Program-made: the position numbers and the translations under genes
The notes under the pieces: model-generated
Seen by the model: only the letters and a program-made list of their open reading frames with translations
Databases searched by the model: none
What the model was told of the DNA's origin: nothing
In this document: piece by piece, positions 37,369 through 49,042 of the stretch
How the letters are laid out: the number at the start of each line of letters is the position of its first letter
How positions within the stretch are numbered: position 1 is the first letter of the stretch
Assembly: GCA_963995505.1 (NCBI GenBank)
Contig: OZ023197.1
Span: forward strand, 12,150,475-12,214,474
DNA: 64,000 bases
From: Hypericum androsaemum
Taxonomy: Eukaryota > Streptophyta > Magnoliopsida > Malpighiales > Hypericaceae
Direction: 5' to 3'

Positions 37369-38334
37369 GTTGGTTTTTATTGGTATTGTTTTGGGAAAAT
37401 ACTGGAGATATTGGCTGCGTTGTCTTCGGAAATGGGGAAGGCCCTTATTGTTTTTAATGAAACCAAACTTTTTTTTGCTCTTAATTTTGTTTTTGGAGGG
37501 TTCTCTTGTGGTTGAAGATCCTAAGGATTTGGGGGACGTTGAGAGAAATGAGGAAGAACGTACATATATGATGTTATGGGGAATTTGGAGAGAAAGCTAG
37601 ATTTGTCTCTTCAACTGATTTTGTTAGGAAATTGTCAATTTTTGGAAACGTGTGTGTGTTTTGGTTGTTGAAGGTTAAAAATAGTGTTGATCCTTTCAAA
37701 AACTTGTTTTCGTTGGGCTTTATTTAGTGAAAATTTCACGTGTGGCTAGTTTGTGGAGCTAAAAGCGTCAAGTTAATGTTCTGGAAAGCACATTGGGTCA
37801 AAATTATTGGTATGGTGGACATTCACTAGGATTCGAATAATTCATGTTTAATTTAGGTAGGACTTCAAATAATAACAAAACTCTCATATCAAATTTTTTC
37901 GGACTGTAATTCGATTCTTTGGTTAAGTTATAAAAACTTTCTACTAATTAGTGAGTTAGTCTTTTTTATAACAAATTTTACTACCAATTAAAAGTTTAAG
38001 ATCTTAATCACCCCAAAATATTGCATACGTTTTATCTCACTAAATTCTTTCGTAGAATATTATCAAATTATTTTCCATATTAGTATATAAATAGTTCAAG
38101 GTTACTTATAGGTAAATGATAGATTGGAACAGTTCAGAGTTGGGTGATCAAAACTTGCCAACTTACATTTCAAGTCATTATCCCTTAAAAACAATAAAGA
38201 TTTCAATTATTTAATTATTCCAATAAATATTTGATATATTGAAGAATGATCCTTATCCAATCCATTTAATCAAAAACCAAAGCCATGAAAAAATTATTAG
38301 TCAATCAGACAAGAGCTCCAAAATCTGGAATTTA
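37369..38334. other. LBD upstream region, no gene seen
   Basis: Contains the LBD promoter side and the 3' side of the germin-like gene. No further feature supported. Confidence 0.4.
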
Positions 38335-38958
38335 TCAGGACTTGGGTGCAAACCCTTTCTTGATGGCTTCAATGGTAGCAACATCCGTCTTGAAGGCCTT
38401 GGCCAGCACGGTATCGTCAATGCCGGTGGCGAACAGCGTGGCGGGGACTGACACGGTCCCCGCACCCGCGCTGCCGAACGAAGAGATCGCAATGGCCGGA
38501 TTTACTGCATCAGCATTGTACTGATAATGTACTAGTCCCTTGGGGAACACGAACATGTCTCCTATCAGGAGTCTCTGTGTATAGAGCTTGTTAGTTGTGT
38601 CAACGACTCCTACTTCGAGTATGCCTTGGACGACAAGCAACAGCTCGGCTCCTCGAGGGTGCGTGTGAGGAGGGTTTACGGAGCCGGCCGGATACTGCAG
38701 AACTGCATAGGACACACTCTGTCCGTTGAGTGCAGGGAACTCTGCCATTGTTGCTTTAGTGACTGTGAAATTGGTTGGTTTTGTCCCCCGGACAGCTCTC
38801 ATCCCGGTGTAAGCGAAGAACTCGCCGGTTACTGTCGCATTAGGCGGGGCTATGAAGTCGGATAAGATATCCGGATCTGCAGATATTGCTACCTGCAAGC
38901 AAGCCAACGCTAATGCAAGTGCGAATAGGAATCCGACGCGGATTGTGCTTGATGCCAT
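38335..38958 (-). CDS. Germin-like protein 1 (secreted cupin)
   Basis: 207 aa, intronless, start at the ATG 38958 (MASSTIRVGF); the frame extends to an upstream TTG that is unlikely to be used. A hydrophobic signal peptide of about 26 residues predicts export to the apoplast. The cupin metal site is complete: H98, H100 and E105 in 'PPHTHPRGAELLLVVQG', H144 in 'GDMFVFPKGLVHYQYN'. The two N-terminal cysteines of typical germins are absent, as in the GLP9-like/ABP19-like subgroup. Germin-like proteins are Mn-binding apoplastic oligomers with superoxide dismutase or oxalate oxidase activity in some members, and they act in defence and cell walls. Which activity this one has cannot be told. A related gene lies head to head at 41204. 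Confidence 0.95.
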   Translation of the reverse strand: MASSTIRVGFLFALALALACLQVAISADPDILSDFIAPPNATVTGEFFAYTGMRAVRGTKPTNFTVTKATMAEFPALNGQSVSYAVLQYPAGSVNPPHTHPRGAELLLVVQGILEVGVVDTTNKLYTQRLLIGDMFVFPKGLVHYQYNADAVNPAIAISSFGSAGAGTVSVPATLFATGIDDTVLAKAFKTDVATIEAIKKGFAPKS

Positions 38959-39001
38959 TGTTAACAAGTTTGATTATACAACGAAGCTGTGGAAGGAACC
39001 A

Positions 39002-39009
39002 TATTTATA
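39002..39009 (-). promoter_or_regulatory. TATA box of germin-like gene 1
   Basis: TATAAATA on the minus strand, 44 bp upstream of the ATG at 38958. Confidence 0.6.
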
Positions 39010-39379
39010 CTTGATGTGCAGGCCCTTGACAAGAAAGTATGCCTTGGTATTGTCAGATTTTGACTATAATATTGTGAAAAACCCGAAAATTGTTTTCGTT
39101 TCTTGATCTATGTTTCGCCGTTTAGGTGCTCTGACCAGTTACCTAGCTATTGTTTTTTTCTCCTTCCCTTTGGGATCTTTCACCGTCTCAATGTATTGTA
39201 ACACATTTCGGAAGGTATCCACATACTAATAATTCTGTGAATTTGTGTATGTTTTACGTTCTCCGGACATGTCTGAAGTGGTAAAAAAGTTGGACCGTTA
39301 CTTGGACCATTAGTCGAAAAAATTACCAGTTTTAAGAACTCTGTTTGAATAATGTAAAAGGACAGTTTGGATTCTAGGA

Positions 39380-40612
39380 TAACGGATGTGCAATTGTTTG
39401 TGCCCATCAAAGGGAATGGGGCCTACCAAATGTAGTAAATTTCAAGGAAATTCAAGATTCAACCTCTTCCGATGTAATGATGTAAAATATTTTTCTTTTA
39501 AAAAACAATCGGAGACGGGCTTGCACTCTCAGGAAGCTTATTGGGTATCAGGCGCAAAAAATATAATCTCAAAGATCAAGATACGAATAAACAAATTCAA
39601 TAAGGAACTTAGTCCGCTTGGGAAATTGCCTTCATACAATTTGGTTAGACTTCATTTTAGAAAGTGTTCATGGGTTTATCGTGAGATTGGTCAAAAAGGA
39701 AAATTATCTTAGAAAATGTTCATGGATTAATAGTAAGATAATCATTTTTTATTTAACCGCTCTTTATTAGATTGATTATAATCTTATGTTTGTCTAAACA
39801 AAATAGCTCATGAACACTATATGGTATAATAAACAGTAAATTTAATTACTTAATTTTTAAAATAAATAAAAATTTACTTGTTCAAAAATAAATTGGTAAT
39901 TTCCTTATGCAGATAGCTCTAACATGAGAGCCTGTTCTTAGGTCATGTCACTTTTTGTTGGTTTTCCTTGAAAACTTCAGGCACATTATGATTTTTGAGA
40001 GTTGAAAATATGCCAAGAATCTTACAGGCGTATCACTGTTTATGAGTTGGCTTTTAATTCTTTTGTCCGAGTCTTCTTGTGTCCTTTCGTATACAATCTG
40101 CAGATTCCTCTATCAAATGGTTGCAGACGCTTTCACATCTATGTTCGTCCAGGCAGCAGCAGAAAGAACATTTGATGGTTCAAGCACCATGAACAAGTAT
40201 TGGAAACTTCGCAGTACGCAAGCGCTCTCCGACTAGTGTTGGTTACAGTTGCACCAAAATTCGCATAATATTGCAAAGATTGGTTATGACAACGTGAATT
40301 AGTTGTAGCTCGAAGATAGCTGCAGGATCGGTAATTGAACTTCGCGATCGGCATTCGCAAACTAATAATTCAGTGGCTGGTACTGCAACTAAGTTTTTCA
40401 ATCTTTGTGGTTGTCTTGTAGGATCATGGATAAGCAATTGTTTGTGCCCATCGAAGGGAACCAACTTGGTAATTTCGTTGCAGACCGCTCTAACAAGAGA
40501 GCTATTTCTTTGGTACCGTCAGTTTTTGACTTTTTTGTTTCGTTTGTAGCTGAAGATCCTTGAAATATACCAAGAATCTTTACATGCATGTCGATGTTAA
40601 TGAGTTGGCTTT
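39380..40612. repeat. Duplicated segments between the two germin-like genes
   Basis: 39380-39420 ('gcaattgtttgtgcccatca') plus 39890-40053 together resemble 40423-40612, which starts with the same words and continues 'agctctaacaagagagc ... ccaagaatctt ... atgagttggctttt'. The first copy is split by about 470 bp of extra DNA. The pattern indicates an old direct duplication of intergenic DNA between the divergent genes. Confidence 0.65.
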
Positions 40613-41122
40613 TTCAGTCCTTTAGCTGCAGTCTCCAACAAAGGGTTAGCAGAAAACAACGAGAATTTATATCAATTAACGAAAGAGTTAGTCTAACTTT
40701 ACTCGAACTCGAATTAGAGTCCTGAAAACAAAAACGATGATAAAATTTGTTAGTGAGAGCTTTGACAACACTATATGGTCATGTCCAACCCAAATTTAGA
40801 AGAATCGGTACATCGAGTATTCGGATAGCAAAACCACAAAAAGTGTGAATTGATTACAAGGAAATTCATTAAGAAAACAACTTCACGTTTTAAACAACAA
40901 ATTCCAATTAAGGGAGATCGATACCTCCAAAATTCAGAAATTCTGACTGCTGTCCTGAGGAGCAAAACTATGAAGTAGCTAGCTGGTGGGTGACAACCAA
41001 AGGGCCACAAGAACATCGTGGAGCTCGATCAACAACAAATATACAACGGAAAGAAGAAAGAAACAAGACGAAGATCCAAACACGAGGAGACAAGGCAACC
41101 TACTGTCTAAATCCTCTGGCAA
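40613..41122. other. Upstream region of germin-like gene 2, no other gene seen
   Basis: Promoter-side DNA; nothing beyond the TATA box listed next could be supported. Confidence 0.4.
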
Positions 41123-41133
41123 TATATATATAA
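41123..41133 (+). promoter_or_regulatory. TATA box of germin-like gene 2
   Basis: TATATATATAA, about 70-80 bp upstream of the ATG at 41204. Confidence 0.5.
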
Positions 41134-41203
41134 TGGCAGGACTAGAAACCTGTTCTCCAAGCAACTACAAGTTTCAGCTTTTTCTTCTCTACCAACTGTG
41201 GCC

Positions 41204-41824
41204 ATGGCGTCAGTTACACCTTTTGCCTTGATCTTCCTAGCTTTCGCCATCGCCGCAACGAAGATGGCTATGGCAGGCGACCCCGACATCCTCACCGATT
41301 TCGTCGTCCCAGCAGACAACTTTCTACCCATTGGCGGGCCGTTCTTCACTTATACAGGATTCCGCGGACTCCTCTACAAGAATCCTGACAACTTCACGGT
41401 GACAAAAGCCTCCATGGCCGAGTTCCCGGCTCTCAACGGGCAGAGTGTCTCCTACGCACTTCTTCAGTACCCTCCGGGCTCCACCAACCCGCCTCACACC
41501 CATCCCCGAGCATCCGAGCTCCTCTTCGTCCTCAGTGGATTCCTCGAAGTTGGTTTCGTCGACACCAAAAACGTGTTGTACACACGCACACTTCAGGCTG
41601 GTGACATGTTCGTCTTCCCCAAGGGGCTCGTCCACTTCCAATACAACCCTACACCGAACGTCCGCACCACTGCCCTGTCAGCGTTCGGAAGCGCGAGTGC
41701 TGGCACGGTATCGGTGCCTATGACAGTTTTTGGCACCGGAATCAGTGAAGCGATCCTTGCTAAGGCGTTCAAGACCGATGTCGGCACCATCCAGAAGATC
41801 GAATCCGGCTTCACCAAGCACTAA
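41204..41824 (+). CDS. Germin-like protein 2 (secreted cupin)
   Basis: 206 aa, intronless. The ATG at 41204 (MASVTPFALI) is preferred over an in-frame GTG at 41198. It has a signal peptide of about 25 residues and a complete cupin site: H98, H100, E105 in 'PPHTHPRASELLFVLSG' and H144 in 'GDMFVFPKGLVHFQYN'. It shares long identical blocks with germin-like protein 1 ('MAEFPALNGQSVSYA', 'AKAFKTDV') but differs in the loop after residue 38 and at the C-terminus. Like its neighbour it lacks the usual N-terminal cysteine pair. The pair is a divergent local duplication. A role in apoplastic defence or oxidative metabolism is inferred from the family only. Confidence 0.95.
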   Translation: MASVTPFALIFLAFAIAATKMAMAGDPDILTDFVVPADNFLPIGGPFFTYTGFRGLLYKNPDNFTVTKASMAEFPALNGQSVSYALLQYPPGSTNPPHTHPRASELLFVLSGFLEVGFVDTKNVLYTRTLQAGDMFVFPKGLVHFQYNPTPNVRTTALSAFGSASAGTVSVPMTVFGTGISEAILAKAFKTDVGTIQKIESGFTKH

Positions 41825-42981
41825 TGTAGAAGCTGGGAACCGGTTTCTTCCTCTGTTTCCTGTTATCTTACTATCTCCTTTTAAGTGCCTTGCATGAATA
41901 AGCACCACCATTGCCTATGATGGTTATCTGTGAATCGTATGTAACTTGCAACTGTCAATAAGATTTTTTTTTCGGGTCCAATGTTTTCTTCCAGATTATG
42001 GAGACCAAGATGACTTAAATTAAGTTTTGTATCAATGACAAGATTCTTAGGAACTTGGGGATCAATGCATGTCAACTAAAAAAGTTGAACAAACTACTTA
42101 CCCATTTAGCTCTTCCACAGCCAATTATGGGGGAAAAACAAAGTCCAAGTCGATGATAATAAGGAGGAGCAACGAGGCATTAGGGTTTGATTCAATAGTA
42201 AAAGGAATTTATCAGCTGGCTGGTGAACATTACAATATAATAAGACTGAAGCCACCTTTTAACTACTGGGAGAATAAGACAATCCACAACACCAATTCTA
42301 ATTCTAGCCAAGAACACGAACTAACAAGGAGCCAGACGCGTATCGAGAAGACGATACCCGCAAGGTAAAATGTGGATATGTACCAACCAAAGATGCAATG
42401 AAGGTGACATAAAACATCCACCGCAAAATATTTGCTTTAATCAACTTCCGTCCAACCTATTCAGTTCTTTTTTTAAGAGAAACATCCTATTCAGTTCTAG
42501 ATACTCATCCATAAAAAGATGTTGTCAGGTAACCAAGGGAAAACTCTAATGCGGTCAAAGGTATGAAGCTATATCACCACAAAGGTTAAGCAACTGAGAT
42601 AGTTAAAAGCAAGCCAATATATCTATAAAAGCATGAAGCTATGTCATTTCACGATTAGAGGCCAGCGCATAGAGCCTTTGAAAGTCAAAAGATTTGTATG
42701 GCACACGACCATGCTTACAACGACAGAGATCCAACATGGACCTGCTCTATACAGAACAACTTCCAACGAAGTGTCACTATCACAAACTTATTATCATAGA
42801 TCAACTAGAGCATGAAACTTTCCAGAGTGGAAAGTCTGCCGGGTACTTTGCCATGTTTACAACTCAAGAGACCAAATGTGCACACCGACCTACACAGGAC
42901 AACTTACAGCCAAGTGTCTTCATCGCATATTTATTACAGAGACCGATTTCACAAGTAAGATTCCAGTCACAGACTACAGCT
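41825..42981. other. Converging 3' regions, no gene seen
   Basis: Holds the 3'UTRs of germin-like gene 2 (plus) and IF1 (minus). No further coding region or repeat was recognised. Confidence 0.45.
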
Positions 42982-43886
42982 TCAAGATTTTCCGCCCTCA
43001 GATTTCTGTGAAGGAGAAAAGAAAAGGAGTATTAGATCCTAGTTCAGTAGATTGATATGATGAAATAGTAAATGCTCAATCTTCATCCATGACCCTAAAG
43101 CATTTCCCTCCAACATAAGAATCACTAGCTATCTTTACCGACCAGAATCACCACATGGATCTAGCTTCAGCAAACAAGTTCAAGCTAAATGACAACTGCT
43201 ATTTAGACTCTCACATTGAGACCATCAAAATGCAAGAAGAGGAACGAACCCGGATCCTTACCTTGTCAGCACCCTGCTGCTTCTCAAGCTCCGCCTTCTC
43301 CTTCTCGGCCTTCTTCTTCAACTTCTCTGACCTCTCCCTCTCCATTTTCTACACACAGCACAGGTATCCAAAACAAAACGACAGGTTAACACACCAAAAC
43401 GAACAATATGCAAATCCAAACTGGATTCATTTATCTTTTCTCCTCTAAATATGCAAATCCAAAACTGCCAATAGATTCTACAATATAAGAAGCAATCCTC
43501 TCTCCGGATCCCCAACGATTCCTACAAAACTCGAACCAGACCCATGAAAATTAGTCTGAAAAGACGGACTTCCATTCCAGGTCATTTATTCCATCACCCA
43601 TAAACAATGAGAAGTCATTTTCCAAGCAGACGGAGCCTTACTCTTCTACTCTACCTGGTCCAAATATCCATTAAAAATTATAGGAAAAATATAATTTCAT
43701 TCAATTCAATTCATACAAGGGGAAGGGGTGGGCGACCTTGATGTAGACGTTCTCGGCGGCGCGCTCCTCTTCGCTGAGGATGCGGCCCTTGTCGTCGCTG
43801 AAGTAGCGAGGGAGAGCTCCTCCACGCGCCGAAGACATCACCGAGCGAGCCGCCCCGAGCCGAGCCACCGCGGATCGAGTAGCCAT
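42982..43886 (-). CDS. IF1: Mitochondrial F1F0-ATPase inhibitor IF1, three exons
   Basis: Exons 43886-43737, 43348-43262 and 43005-42982, all GT-AG and in phase 0, encode 86 aa. Residues 1-29 form an Arg/Ala-rich mitochondrial presequence. The conserved inhibitory segment 'GRILSEEERAAENVYIKK' follows, then the Lys/Glu-rich helix 'ERERSEKLKKKAEKEKAELE' and a short KSEGGKS tail encoded by the 24-bp last exon. IF1 binds the ATP synthase F1 sector and blocks ATP hydrolysis when the membrane potential collapses. Length and layout are normal for plants. The gene is head to head with the MMTAG2-like gene at 45712. Confidence 0.94.
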
Positions 43887-44014
43887 TGAACTGTGTAAAA
43901 CTGCTACTTCGAGAAACACACTGGGGGTTTGCTTTTCTTTGTTGACGCCGATCGCACCTGGAAAGCTGTCGAAGGTGCTACTAGTACTATACTAGTACTA
44001 GTGGGGTCGGCTCT

Positions 44015-45022
44015 GGGTAAAAAACACCCATGGGTACTGAACTTTGATAATTTTTTGTCCATGGTCACTAACCTATTTTTTTCCCCTTATGGTCACTCAA
44101 CTATAGTAAGTTACTCGGCTATGGTCACTTGGGGTTATTTTTGCAAATATTGCTGAGTTGGCATGATAAAAAATTTTAAATTAATCATATATTAGTTTTT
44201 TTTCTTCAAAATCACCCCTTTCCATGCTCTACCTCGTGCCTCTCTCTCTCTTCTCCTCCTTTCTTTCCCCCTCTCTCCCTCACACCTTTCTTCTCGTTCC
44301 ACTATCCCCCTTTCAACTCCTCACGGCATCCTTCTCAGGTACGATGTGCTCTAAAAATATTTCTCTAGAGAAAATCAAAGGCGGTGCTCACTTCTACATA
44401 TAGAAGTTGAGCTAGCAAATTGTAGCTATAATTTTGAGTGAAGGCCTTGTAATGGTCTACGACCAAAAAGCTTCTATATGATAATAAAATTATGTTTCTC
44501 ATTATCAAAGCTTTTAACCTTATTTTTCGAGAGCAACCTTACTAAATTATCAAAACCCTATAGCCTTAAACCTTAAATTAATTTTCAACAGGCTGCATCT
44601 CCCAGGCCTCACCAAGCCGAACAACGACCAGCCCCAAGGAGGAGTCCCGGGAGACGACAATCGGAGGGAGAATCGAAAGGTCATGGGTAGAGGAGGAGAA
44701 GATGCTGTGAGGAGTTGAAATGGGGATGGTGGAACGAGAAGAAAGGTGGGGGGGGGGGGGAGGGGGGGAGAAAGGAGGAAAGAGAGAAATGCACGAGGTA
44801 GAGCATGGAAAGAGAGAGATGATTTTGAAAAAAATATAAACGAATATGTGATTAATTTGAAAATTTTTATCATGCCAACTCAACAATATTTGCAAAAATA
44901 ACCCCGAGTGACCATAGCCGAGTAATTTACTATAGTTCAGTGACTATAAAGAGAAAAAAAATAGGTTAGTGACCATAGACAAAAAATTATCAAAGTTGAG
45001 TGACCATGTGTGTTTTTTACCC
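44015..45022. mobile_element. Mutator-like MITE between IF1 and the MMTAG2-like gene
   Basis: The ends are inverted repeats: 44015 starts GGGTAAAAAACACCCATG, and the complement ending at 45022 starts GGGTAAAAAACACACATG. The inverted match extends about 170 bp closely and continues with GC/CT-rich sequence to roughly 44340 and 44700. Flanks are a 10-bp near-perfect duplication, GGTCGGCTCT (44005-44014) and GGTCAGCTCT (45023-45032). No transposase is present. The interior contains a G13 and a G7 run (44748-44768) whose complement is eroded in the other arm. Confidence 0.86.
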
Positions 45023-45711
45023 GGTCAGCTCTGATTTAAGAGTATTGGGTTTCCTGGTCGGCTTTTGTAAGGGCCTTCGCTGGAGAGTTTGGGGTTTTGG
45101 ATTCCGGAGATGGGCCCAATGACAATGGAGGGTTACATAGGTCGCCCCTATTTTTTTTATATCGAGTTTATGTTTATGTTATTGGGCCCATAACACAAAT
45201 TAAGGGGCTGCCCCCAACGCCCTCGGCAGAACGGAGAGATTAGGTGTACTTGTTACACTATTTTATGTATCATTTTATGATTACTCGTTAATAAATATTC
45301 TCATTTTTCTCCGTAATTCTTGTGTCCGTATTTTTCTCTTGGTGCGAAATTCTTAATACAAATAATTTTTTAAAATATTTTATCTGATTCGAACTTACAC
45401 TAATCAGAACAGATTGTCAAAATACTTGGTGGTTAGAATAAAAGTTTGTAACTATCTGAATAGATTATTATCGAATGTAGATTTACCGTTGTCCGGAAAG
45501 AAAATCAACCCAAAACCGAAAGAAGCCAGCTTACTGTACAAAAAGGAAACTTCAGCGAAAAGCGATAAAAAAAAGCCAAGACTGAGGGGAGAACGCAATT
45601 GAGAAAGGTCGACGAAAGAACACACCGCAAATAGAAAGGCGAAGCGAAGGGAGAATTCGAGCGTCTATCTCATCCAAATCCAATTGAAAGGAAAGCTTCC
45701 GATTCGAAGCA

Positions 45712-47927
45712 ATGTACCACCCAACCAGAGGCGGCGTTCGCGGCGGCGCCGACCGTAAGATCCGAACCAACCCTAACCCTAACTTCAGTTATTAGCGATT
45801 GTGCTTAGGGTTCAAGGTTCATGTGGGTTAAATTAGGGAAATTGTGAGGATTTTTAGCTCCACCCCCCTTTTTTTATACCGCGAATCTAATTTAGGGTTT
45901 CTTTTTGTTTTGTGGGGGTGGGGGTTGGAGCAGAGTTCACTTGGGATGATGTGAAGGTGGACAAGCATAGGGAAAACTATCTGGGCCACAGTATCAAAGC
46001 CCCCGTTGGTAGATGGCAGAAAGGTAATAACTTCTCCTGTTAATTTTTCGGTGCCTGCACTTTAATTCTTAACCCATTGCGTAGTAGTATCGAGAAGTAC
46101 CCGGCTTTAATAGTTAGTTTGGTTTTCCGAATTTGTGTGTAAGCACTTATTTGGATTTGATCGAATTGGTTCCTGCATTCTTCCACCTTCGTCCATTGTG
46201 CTAGATACCCTTGAAAGTTTGGTGGGGGTGCTATTTCTTTATCTAGCGATGTCCAATGTGATGATGATGTTATGTTCTTCATGGCGTCCGACAATGACAG
46301 TAGGATTTGTTGTCTACGAACTTGGTGTTTGTTTATCAATCTTATCTGGGTTGCTGGTCTTGCTTTATTTTGTTTTGGACCCACTGCACCTAGCGAGCTT
46401 CGTTAATGGTGATGTTGCTCATGCATGCTCTCTCAATGTTGATGTTTGTTTATTTTTTCATGGGTTTATTGTGGAGACTGTTGGCTGATGATGATTGTGC
46501 TTCAAGTGATTGGAAAATACAATCTCTGATCTACATGCATTTGTTGGCACATAAGCAGATCCAAAAGGTCGCACAGTAATGGGACATAGGGTTCTAACGT
46601 CCATGCCACAGGATTTGAGTATTTGTATTCTATAGCAATTAGCATGGGTACAGCTAGTAATGAATCAAATCAGTTAAATCAATCTCCTGCATTAGCCGCG
46701 TTCAAAGAGGTGAAGTGAAGTTGACTTGGAGATAATTATTTATGCTCCATATGGTGGGGACTTGTTCTGCATTAATTTCAACCCCTTTGCTAACCACCAC
46801 TCTTAACTATTTAATCACGTGTTTCAACACCAGGGAAAGATCTGCATTGGTACACCAGGGATAAGAATGCCGATGGTTCAAATTCAGATGCAATGAAGGA
46901 AGAAATAAAACGCATAAAGGAAGAGGAGGAACAAGCAATGAGGGAGGCCCTTGGCTTGGCCCCAAAGCGTTCCAGCCGCCAGCAAGGGAGCCGTTTAGAT
47001 AAGCATGAGTTCTCTGAACTTGTGAAGCGGGGTTCTACTGCAGAAGACATGGGTGCAGGGCATGTAGATGCTGCATGGGTACATGGTCTTGGTTTTGCAA
47101 AGTAAGTTTGCATTGACTTGCCTTCGTATATCCATGCATACTCATTGCATACAATTTCCATGTTCTGTTCTTGTAAAAATAAAAGTTCAACTCTTTGAAC
47201 ATTGGCTGCATAAAAGATTAACCTTGGCTTCTGGTGGGTGTACTGTAATTTTTTTGTATTGCAATTTTTGGTTGAGAAAAGGCTAACTGCAAACAAGGAA
47301 AAGCTAACTGGATTCCCCTCGCCATGAAATGTTATTTGATGGAAACTAGTTTGCTCTGACATCATCCCAAGTTTTGGCAGATATTTTCCGTAAATATATT
47401 GACTTGGTTGTGGCAATCTGGTTGCAACAAGGATCTGATATACCCACTGTTAAAATAACTTTAAAATCGTATGGGGCCTTTTCTTTCTTATCTTGTTTAA
47501 AGTACTGGCCAAATGTCCCCCTTTTTTTCCTGCCATCATTTGTTTATCATGTATCGGTATGCGATCCTTATGGTCAAGTCTTTTCTACTGAAAGTGCCTG
47601 CACTTGTTTTTCCTTCATCTTTTAATCATCTTTTTGTACGGCAGGGCACCCCGTCCATGGGAAGACCCGAGCACTCTTCCATCTAATAGCAACAAAGTTA
47701 CAGCTGAGCCTGCTAAAGAGACTATGCCAGAACCATCAACAAGAACCTCTGAGCCAGAGGTGGAGGTTGAGGTGAACCACAAGAAGAGGAAACATGAAGA
47801 AAGGAAGCACGGGAAGGAGAAAAAGCGGGACAAACATGAAAGGCATGATAAGCGCCACTCTCGTGATTCCGACGGTCGGAGGAAACACAAGAAAGACAAG
47901 GAGAAGAGGAGACATGACTCGGACTGA
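45712..47927 (+). CDS. MMTAG2-like basic nuclear protein, four exons
   Basis: Exons 45712-45754, 45934-46023, 46834-47101 and 47645-47927, all GT-AG, encode 227 aa. The N-terminus '[20 protein letters not shown]' followed by '[20 protein letters not shown]' matches the conserved domain of multiple myeloma tumour-associated protein 2 (MMtag/kinase-phosphorylation domain). A Glu/Lys helix follows (about 60-80). The last exon ends in a long Lys/Arg/His/Asp-rich tail (about 165-227) like those of nuclear RNA-processing proteins. The molecular role in plants is not established. Nuclear location is inferred from the basic tail. Nothing looks damaged. Confidence 0.93.
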
Positions 47928-49042
47928 TGGATTATTCAGCTACTTTGTGCAAACTCTCAAGTTCCTCCCATGTTTTAATCATTCTTCACAGCTCCAGGGA
48001 GCAATGATTGCTGTTGGTTATGTCGTGTATGAATCTCTTAAGACGAGGCTCGTCTTTCAAGTTGGCTGCCTCAAACTCACATGCACCTTTTCGATGTTCC
48101 TCGCAACTTGTCCAACTTCTGTAACTCGTCCGATCCGCTAGTGGCTCGTCTCCAATCATGGCAGTTCCTTAAACATTTTCGTTGTTACACTCATATATCC
48201 AAGTTCGTTATTAACAAAACGAAAGAAGAAAAGCCTTAGCTTTTGCCCCACAGCGCCCATTTCCAACCGTCTTTCCCAAACGTATCCATCGTCAGGACAA
48301 AAGGGAATCCTCATTGCAATGTATTGATGACACTGGCCTGAGCTATGTTTATGCGGAGAAGAACATACAAGACCGAGTAGATACTTGACCCGACCCGACT
48401 CGAAACGGTACGATCCTCAATAACTTCACATTTAGCCTCTCAAATAACTACTTGTAGTATATCCCATCATTCCGTCGGTTTTATTAAAAATTTCAAATTG
48501 AAACGTGGTCCTCGCATGACACTTGCATTCAAGTGTAGGAATCTAGAATTGCGAGAAAGAAACATATTGAAACTAAACTTTCTGGTTCTGGAAATAAACA
48601 AAGTTATTTGACTTTTTGTTGTTCATTGATCCATCAATACCATTCTGGCTTGCCCGTCCGTTTTCTGGTGCAGCTTAACAACATCAAACCATTTTTTCCT
48701 TCGCGACCTTCAAACTTCGCATCACGATAACATGCTCGAACCCACTTCATGACAAGCTTCAAGTTCAACTGCAAACAATAATTCCAGGCCAGAATCAGAA
48801 ATGCTGAAGATATTTGCTAGCCTGCAGCCATATAAAACACAGGTAATTCTTGAAAGTTTCCATCCCTGTCATAGCCTAGTGAACTATACGACATCATCTA
48901 TAAGAAATTCGACTTCTGCAAACAAAGCAACAAGACAAAGAAGAAGAAGAACATTCAACCTCTCAGGTGGGAATAATGAGTAACAGCGGACAAGTTGTGC
49001 AAACCTGTGCATGGAGAGAAAAGAAGGAGAAGCTTCTCCAGC
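47928..49042. other. Intergenic between MMTAG2-like gene and NLR locus
   Basis: Contains the 3'UTR of the upstream gene and downstream DNA of the NLR relic. No other gene supported. Confidence 0.4.

Noticed and set aside
36828..37515. Plus-strand frames opposite the LBD gene
   Set aside because: Shadows of the GC-rich LOB-domain coding strand.
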